DNA of 44,773 nt, from NCBI GenBank assembly GCA_028714955.1, contig JAQTLK010000001.1, forward strand, positions 96,050-140,822, written 5' to 3'. Shown in pieces: positions 40,249 through 44,773 of this stretch (positions are counted from its first letter, which is position 1; every line of letters starts with the position of its first letter). This stretch comes from Sulfuricella sp. (lineage in GTDB: Bacteria; Pseudomonadota; Gammaproteobacteria; Burkholderiales; Sulfuricellaceae). The notes under the pieces are model-generated. The model saw only the letters and a program-made list of their open reading frames with translations, was not told the DNA's origin and made no database searches. The position numbers were made by a program, and so were the translations under genes.

Positions 40249-41156
40249 GGCTTCTTCCGCGCCCGTGGATGTGCGGCATCATATACCTTGGCGAGATGCT
40301 GAAAATCCAGATGGGTGTACACCTGGGTCGTCGAGATGTTGGCGTGACCGAGCATTTCCTGCACCGCCCTCAAGTCGCCGCTGGATTGCAGGACGTGAGT
40401 GGCGAAGGAGTGGCGCAGCACGTGAGGGTGGATGTTGGCGTTGATGCCGAGCTTGACGCCCCATTGCTTGAGGCGGAGCTGCACGGCACGCGGCGTGAGC
40501 CGGGTGCCGGCTTTGCCGACGAACAGGGCTTTTTCGCCACTTTGCGCCAGCAGCGCCCGCTCTGTCAGCCAGGTTTGCAGCGCTTCTGCAGCCAAGCGCC
40601 CGAGCGGGACAATGCGCGTCTTGTTGCCCTTGCCGGTGACGCGCACCTCCCCTGCCGCGAAATCGAAATCTTCCAGGTTCGACCCCACCAGTTCGGCCAG
40701 GCGCAGCCCCGAGGAATAGAGCAGCTCCAGCATGGCATGGTCGCGCACTGCCAGCACGTCGTCGGGCGGCACTTCCATGAGATGCGCGGCCTGCTCCGGG
40801 GAGAGCGCCTGGGGCAGGGTTTTGGCGGCTTTCGGCGCCTTGAGGCCGGCGCAGGGGTTGTGGACGAAGCCGTGGGCATTGCCGAGGTAGGCGTAGAAGC
40901 CGCGCCAGGCCGAGAGCATGCGTGCCAGGGTGCGGCTGCCCAGGCCACGGGCGTGAAGCTGGGCGATGAAGCGCCGGAGCTGGTGGATTTGCAAGTCGGC
41001 CAGCGGGGTCTCGCCGGCCAGGCGGAACAGTTCGTCGATGTCGCGCGTGTAATTCTTGCCGGTCAGGGGCGACAGGCGGCGTTCGTGCTGGAGATGGGAG
41101 AGGTACTGCCGCAGCAGCTCGGCGTTGTCGCCCTCTTCCCCCATCTCCCCGGTCAT
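40245..41156 (-). CDS. xerC: Site-specific tyrosine recombinase XerC
   Basis: 303 aa. With XerD it resolves chromosome dimers at dif during cell division. N-terminal core-binding domain (LLRQYLSHLQHERRLSPLTGKNYTRDI), catalytic domain with Arg in YSSGLRLAEL, His-x-x-Arg in HVLRHSFATH and the nucleophile Tyr in NISTTQVYTHL. The ATG at 41156 shares bases with the DUF484 stop (TGATG). An ATG four codons on (41144) is an alternative. The long open frame upstream is a shadow of DUF484. Gene order dapF-DUF484-xerC is conserved in proteobacteria. Confidence 0.96.
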   Translation of the reverse strand: MTGEMGEEGDNAELLRQYLSHLQHERRLSPLTGKNYTRDIDELFRLAGETPLADLQIHQLRRFIAQLHARGLGSRTLARMLSAWRGFYAYLGNAHGFVHNPCAGLKAPKAAKTLPQALSPEQAAHLMEVPPDDVLAVRDHAMLELLYSSGLRLAELVGSNLEDFDFAAGEVRVTGKGNKTRIVPLGRLAAEALQTWLTERALLAQSGEKALFVGKAGTRLTPRAVQLRLKQWGVKLGINANIHPHVLRHSFATHVLQSSGDLRAVQEMLGHANISTTQVYTHLDFQHLAKVYDAAHPRARKKP

Positions 41157-41830
41157 CAGGCGGCGTCCTTGCCCTCGGAGATGTAGGGCATCAGGGCGAC
41201 GCTGACCAGCTCGCCGATGCGTTTGAGGTACAAGGTGCCCATTTCCGGGTAGAAGCGCTGGGCGTCCTCGCTGGCCATGACCAGCAGGCCGAACACGTAT
41301 TCCGCGCGCAATGCCACCACGGCGAAGGATTTCAGCAGCCCGGCCGATTCGCCGAACCACGAAGCCACTTCGAAGGGGGCGGCAGAATCGCAATAGGGCC
41401 GCACCAGGCCGTCCGCGAGCGCCCTGAGATCGCCGCTTACATCAGCGAATTCCGCCTGGTCGGTGGCTTGCGCGGGGGTGGCCCAGACGCGCAGCGCCAC
41501 ATGGGGTACGGCGAAATCGTCGCGCAGGCTGAGGGTGATGGTGGGCAGCAGGGATTCGAGGGTGCGGGCGGAGAGCAGGGCGAGGCTGAAGCGGTGGACC
41601 TTCTCGCCGATCGCGTCGTTTTCCTCGCCGAACTGCAGCAGTTCGCGCAGTTTCGATTCCAGCAGCTTGTTCTTCTCGCGCAGTTGCAGCTGTTGCCGCT
41701 CGGCGAGCGAAATCGCCCGCCCGCCGTGGGGGTGCGGGATGGCGATGGCTTCCAGCAAACCAGGCTTGTCCTCGAAAAATTCCGGGTGTTGCGTGAGGAA
41801 TTCGGCTACTGCCTCTGCGTTCAGATTCAT
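41156..41830 (-). CDS. DUF484 family protein
   Basis: 224 aa, GAF-like fold family between dapF and xerC in many proteobacteria. The N-terminal AEAVAEFLTQHPEFFEDKPGLLEAIAIPHPHGGRAISLAERQ is its hallmark, followed by a helix (LREKNKLLESKLRELLQFG) and a GAF-type domain. No function is firmly known. It overlaps the xerC start, so they are likely co-translated. The 164 bp upstream hold the inverted repeat described next. Confidence 0.93.
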   Translation of the reverse strand: MNLNAEAVAEFLTQHPEFFEDKPGLLEAIAIPHPHGGRAISLAERQQLQLREKNKLLESKLRELLQFGEENDAIGEKVHRFSLALLSARTLESLLPTITLSLRDDFAVPHVALRVWATPAQATDQAEFADVSGDLRALADGLVRPYCDSAAPFEVASWFGESAGLLKSFAVVALRAEYVFGLLVMASEDAQRFYPEMGTLYLKRIGELVSVALMPYISEGKDAA

Positions 41831-41861
41831 GTTCGTGTCCTTGTTGTTCTGGAAAAATCAG

Positions 41862-41988
41862 TTAACCACGGGGCACACGGGGACATTCAATGCCTTGCAA
41901 CTCATGGCTCGCTCACTAAATAGGTGACGCTATAAAACACCCCACAATCCTTTACCTACCCCGTGCGCCCCGTGTTCCCCGTGGTTAA
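41862..41988. repeat. 127-bp intergenic inverted repeat, copy B
   Basis: The left arm 41862-41882 begins TTAACCACGGGG; the right arm is 41959-41988, whose complement is identical, 30 of 30 bases, to the left arm of copy A at 1254-1283. The left arm differs from the complement of copy A's right arm at one base. The centre is 76 bases instead of 17 and unrelated. So copy B is essentially copy A inverted, with a different middle. It lies between dapF and DUF484. Confidence 0.85.
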
Positions 41989-41994
41989 TTTACT

Positions 41995-42825
41995 TTATAA
42001 GTTTATTTCGCCTTCGAATACCGTCACCGCCGGCCCGGTCATCCATACCGGCTGGCCTTCGCCCTCCCAGCGGATGGCGAGTTCGCCGCCGCGGGTGCTG
42101 ACCTGTACCTGTGCATCCAGCAGCCCGCGCGTGATGCCGGCAACCACCGCGGCGCAGGCGCCGCTGCCGCAGGCCAGGGTTTCGCCCGAGCCGCGCTCGA
42201 AAACGCGCAGTTTAATATGAGTCCGGTCCACCACCTGCATGAATCCGGCATTGACCCGCGCCGGGAACGCCGGATGGCTTTCGATCAGCGCGCCCTGCTC
42301 GGCGACTGGCGCGTAATCGATATGGTCCACGACTTGCACGGCATGCGGGTTGCCCATGGAAATGGCGCTGATGTCGATGATCCTGTCGCCGACCGGGAGC
42401 GGGTAAGTCAGCGCCCGCTTCTCTGCGAGGAACGGGATTTCGCCGGGTTCGAAGCGCGGTGCGCCCATGTTGACGGTGACCTGGCCGTCTGCTTCGAGGC
42501 GCGGTTCGATGATGCCCGACGCGGTTTCGACGCGGATCGCGGTTTTTTCTGTCAGTCCCTTGTCGTGCACGAAGCGCACGAAGCAGCGCGCGCCGTTGCC
42601 GCACTGTTCCACCTCGCCGCCGTCGGCATTGAAGATGCGGTAGCGGAAATCGGCGTCCGTGCGGGTGGGCTTTTCCACCAGCAGAACCTGGTCGCAGCCG
42701 ACGCCGAAGTGGCGGTCGGCGAGAAAGCGGAATTGCGCGCTGCTCAGGGAAATATTCTGGCTGATGCCGTTTGCCACGACGAAATCGTTGCCCAGGCCAT
42801 GCATCTTGGTAAATTTCAGTAACAT
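41995..42825 (-). CDS. dapF: Diaminopimelate epimerase
   Basis: 276 aa. Converts LL- to meso-diaminopimelate for lysine and peptidoglycan. The two catalytic cysteines lie in EQCGNGARC and [10 protein letters not shown]. The N-terminus ([15 protein letters not shown]) is canonical. It starts two bases after the CoA-binding gene stop, and the intergenic repeat separates it from DUF484. Identification is secure. Confidence 0.97.
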   Translation of the reverse strand: MLLKFTKMHGLGNDFVVANGISQNISLSSAQFRFLADRHFGVGCDQVLLVEKPTRTDADFRYRIFNADGGEVEQCGNGARCFVRFVHDKGLTEKTAIRVETASGIIEPRLEADGQVTVNMGAPRFEPGEIPFLAEKRALTYPLPVGDRIIDISAISMGNPHAVQVVDHIDYAPVAEQGALIESHPAFPARVNAGFMQVVDRTHIKLRVFERGSGETLACGSGACAAVVAGITRGLLDAQVQVSTRGGELAIRWEGEGQPVWMTGPAVTVFEGEINL

Positions 42826-42826
42826 A

Positions 42827-43240
42827 TCAGGTCATCAACTCGACATAATCCTTGTAAATGCAGCGGTCCATGACCACCGTCATCCCTGCGTCCCTGGCCC
42901 TTTGTGCCGCCGCTTCATTCCGGATGCCTTCCTGGATCCAGATGGCGGGGATTTTCAGCCGCAGGCACTCGTCGACGATGGCGTCGATGTGCTCGGCGGC
43001 GCGGAACACGTCCACCACGTCGATCGGCACCGGCACTTCTGCCAGGGTGGCATAAGCCTTCTCTCCCAGCACCTCGGACACGGCCGGGCGCACCGGCACG
43101 ATATGGTAGCCGAAACCCTGCATCGCCCTGGCCACGAAATAGCTGGGCCGTGCGGGTTGCGGCGACAAACCCACCACGGCGATGGTGCTGGCTTTCTTCA
43201 ACAGGGCGCGGATTTCGTCCGGCGCCGGGTTTTCATGCAT
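42827..43240 (-). CDS. CoA-binding domain protein (YccU-like)
   Basis: 137 aa, a single CoA-binding Rossmann domain: [52 protein letters not shown] and [15 protein letters not shown]. This resembles YccU and its relatives, which bind CoA; the physiological role is unknown. It is followed directly by dapF and preceded by the methyltransferase with a 24-base gap. Confidence 0.88.
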   Translation of the reverse strand: MHENPAPDEIRALLKKASTIAVVGLSPQPARPSYFVARAMQGFGYHIVPVRPAVSEVLGEKAYATLAEVPVPIDVVDVFRAAEHIDAIVDECLRLKIPAIWIQEGIRNEAAAQRARDAGMTVVMDRCIYKDYVELMT

Positions 43241-43264
43241 GATTCGCTCCCCCGTTCCGGCTGC

Positions 43265-43870
43265 TCATGCCGCCTTCCTCGCCACCAGGTCCACCAGTGC
43301 CGACATGCCGCTATGGCCCGGGCCTTCGCTGATGATCGTTTCGTGTTCGCGCAACTGCAGGATTTTCATGGCCGCGAAGTCGCGTTGCAAATCGGCCGCG
43401 GTGTACAGGTTGTCGCGATTGGACGGGCCGCCGGTCCTGAATTCGAGCTGTTTCGGGGTGTAGCCCTGCAACAGCAGCAGCCCGCCAGGTTTCAGTGCGC
43501 GCCCGATGGCCTGATGCAAGGCCGGACGCTCCTGCGAGGAGGCGAACTGGATGAAGATCGCCGCGATCACGTCGAAGCGGTTTTCGCCCCAGTTCCACCT
43601 GTGCAGGTCGGCCAGTTCGGTTTGCAGGGCCACGCCACGGGATTCGGCCAGTTTGCGCGATTTCTGCAGCGCCTTTTCGGAAAAATCCACCGCCAGCACG
43701 TCCAGTCCCTGCTCGGCCAGCCACACGCCGTTGCGCCCTTCCCCGTCGGCGACCGAAAGCGCGAACTGGCCCGGTTTCAGCAGGTGCGTTTGCGCGGCGA
43801 GAAAGGCGTTGGGCGTCGTGCCATAGAAATATTCTTCACCGCCGAAGCGTTCGTTCCAGAATTCCTTCAT
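43265..43870 (-). CDS. Class I SAM-dependent methyltransferase
   Basis: 201 aa. The SAM-binding motif I is VADGEGRNGVWLAEQG, with motif II around LDVLAVDFSEKAL. FDVIAAIFIQF and ALKPGGLLLLQGY follow. The substrate is not known; it resembles thiopurine or tellurite-type small methyltransferases. It lies three bases before dsbC's end on the same strand, so it is in one unit with it. The name is deliberately general. Confidence 0.85.
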   Translation of the reverse strand: MKEFWNERFGGEEYFYGTTPNAFLAAQTHLLKPGQFALSVADGEGRNGVWLAEQGLDVLAVDFSEKALQKSRKLAESRGVALQTELADLHRWNWGENRFDVIAAIFIQFASSQERPALHQAIGRALKPGGLLLLQGYTPKQLEFRTGGPSNRDNLYTAADLQRDFAAMKILQLREHETIISEGPGHSGMSALVDLVARKAA

Positions 43871-43873
43871 GGC

Positions 43874-44602
43874 TTATTTCCCGGCTTTGCCACCCAGCAT
43901 TTCCTCCAGTTTTGCCGCCGGGATCAGGCCCGGCACGCGGTGGCCATCGGCAAAGATGATCGCGGGCGTGCCCTGGATATTGAGCTTCTTGCCCAGTTCC
44001 GCCGTTTTGGCCAGGGGGGTGTCGCAACTGCCGTCATTCTTCGGCAGGCTGCCCCTCAGCATCCAGTCTTCCCAGGCCTTGGCGCGGTCCGGCGCGCACC
44101 ATATCTGTTTCGATTTCTTGCCGGCATCAGGATGCAGCTGATCGAGCGGGTAGAGGAAGGTATATACCGTGATGTCGCTCACGTTCTGCAGCTCGGCTTC
44201 GAGTTTCTTGCAGTAAGGGCAATCGGCATCGGCAAATACCGCGATCTTGCGGCTGCCGTTGCCCTTCACCACCTTGATGGCGGAATCGAACGGCAGCGTG
44301 TTGAATTTCACGGCGGTCAGCTTCTGCATGCGTTCGTCCGTGAGATTTTTCTGGGCGTTGAGGTCAAACACCGCGCCCATGAAGACATAACTCGCCTTGT
44401 CATCGGAGTAGATGGGCTGCAGGCCTTGCGGGCCTTCCACTATCACTTCATAGAGGCCGGCATAAGGCGTCTTGGTCACGCTTTGCACCTTGGCGCCGAG
44501 CCTGGACTCGATGTTTTTCCTGATGGCCGCTTCGTCGGCGTGCGCCGAGGCGCTTAGCAAGGCGAACAGCAGCGGTGCGGCAAGGCTTTTGAGAGAGAAC
44601 AT
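43874..44602 (-). CDS. dsbC: Thiol:disulfide interchange protein DsbC
   Basis: 242 aa periplasmic disulfide isomerase. Signal peptide (LAAPLLFALLSASAHAD), N-terminal dimerisation domain, a linker, then a thioredoxin-like catalytic domain with CPYC in FADADCPYCKKLEAE and the cis-Pro in IQGTPAIIFADG. Additional cysteines (WCAPD and GSCD) match DsbC's structural pair. It is start 44602 with CAGGAAAAACC upstream; the longer in-frame extension is not expected. It would assist disulfide repair in exported proteins, which may include the c-type cytochromes here. Confidence 0.95.
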   Translation of the reverse strand: MFSLKSLAAPLLFALLSASAHADEAAIRKNIESRLGAKVQSVTKTPYAGLYEVIVEGPQGLQPIYSDDKASYVFMGAVFDLNAQKNLTDERMQKLTAVKFNTLPFDSAIKVVKGNGSRKIAVFADADCPYCKKLEAELQNVSDITVYTFLYPLDQLHPDAGKKSKQIWCAPDRAKAWEDWMLRGSLPKNDGSCDTPLAKTAELGKKLNIQGTPAIIFADGHRVPGLIPAAKLEEMLGGKAGK

Positions 44603-44648
44603 GGTTTTTCCTGAGTGAGCGTTATAGTGTTTGGAAGACTGAAAGAGT

Positions 44649-44773
44649 TTAACCGAGTTCCCCGATGGCATGGCGCATCAGGTGATTTTTCAGGCCGTCG
44701 AGGCGGTTGGTCAGGCTCAGCCCGGTATTGCGCAGGGCGCGCAGCAGGGGGTTGGCGTTGTTGAAGAGCTTGT
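44649..44773 (-). CDS. UbiH/COQ6-type FAD-dependent hydroxylase, 3' end (partial)
   Basis: Only the last 40 codons are in the window. They read KLFNNANPLLRALRNTGL, then TNRLDGLKNHLMRHAIG to the stop at 44649-44651. The 'LF...NPLLR.LRN.GL....RL..LK..LMR.A.G' pattern is the C-terminus of UbiH/UbiF-like ubiquinone-biosynthesis hydroxylases. These hydroxylate the ring in quinone synthesis. Which branch cannot be told from the fragment. It lies upstream of dsbC on the same strand, separated by 46 bases. Confidence 0.75.
   Translation of the reverse strand, partial: KLFNNANPLLRALRNTGLSLTNRLDGLKNHLMRHAIGELG

Noticed and set aside
42659-44557. 632-codon open frame on the plus strand
   Set aside because: Antisense to dapF, the CoA-binding gene, the methyltransferase and dsbC; low-complexity His/Arg/Gly composition and no recognisable family.
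1-44773. Genomic island or prophage
   Set aside because: No integrase other than housekeeping XerC, no tRNA attachment site and no phage or transposase gene; the accessory-looking blocks lie among ordinary chromosomal genes.

Overview
The window looks like a chromosomal segment of a GC-rich betaproteobacterium, probably a respiratory, chemolithotroph-like member of the Nitrosomonadales/Gallionellales. This rests on gene order and protein flavour only; no marker gene allows a firm placement. The order lptE-holA-proA-nadD-rsfS-rlmH-maf-rng, and ubiH-like-dsbC-methyltransferase-CoA-binding-dapF-DUF484-xerC at the other end, are typical housekeeping arrangements. No transposase, tRNA, CRISPR array or phage gene was seen. 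A complete RNase P RNA gene is present.

Layout. 1-6242: lptE (3' end) through rng, all on the plus strand and tightly packed. 6473-9822 (minus): a dynamin-like GTPase, yggT and proC. 10048-14712 (plus): a PBP7-type endopeptidase, a cation:proton antiporter, a tandem-duplicated DUF1538 membrane protein and two small P-II-like proteins. 15033-15480 (minus): rnpB. 15547-20762 (plus): a conserved unknown protein, a 168-bp MITE-like element, then an SHP-type cytochrome c, a diheme cytochrome c and a cytochrome b561 fused to a haem c domain, followed by a QseBC-like two-component pair.

20797-29975 (minus) is the most distinctive block. A TonB-dependent receptor leads an apparent operon with a His-rich DUF4198-like periplasmic protein, a NapH/NosR-type membrane polyferredoxin, a TauE/SafE-DsbD-like membrane protein and a dedicated TonB-ExbB-ExbD motor. 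A second receptor with OprC-like copper-ligand motifs follows. 30181-33910 (minus) holds a Sel1-repeat protein and the bd oxidase operon cydP-cydA-cydB-cydX. 34220-36696 (plus) holds a RegB redox sensor kinase flanked by two RegA-type response regulators. Another cytochrome b561, the ABC-F protein YheS, a small lipoprotein and a Phd/PIN toxin-antitoxin pair precede the final minus-strand housekeeping block.

Unifying observation: a motif of the form GCGRC-N5-GYCGC, resembling published RegA/PrrA/RegR boxes, lies 58-82 bp upstream of the start codons of the copper-type receptor, the Sel1 gene, cydP (as a one-mismatch version) and regB, and 102-116 bp upstream of the first receptor. I infer a local RegAB redox regulon joining bd oxidase, metal or siderophore uptake and regAB itself. 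The best candidate for an undescribed system is the receptor/DUF4198/polyferredoxin/SafE/TonB-ExbBD operon: TonB-dependent uptake apparently coupled to periplasm-directed electron transfer.

Several families of short inverted repeats are scattered between genes. One pair shares an identical 30-base arm, in opposite orientation, 40 kb apart.
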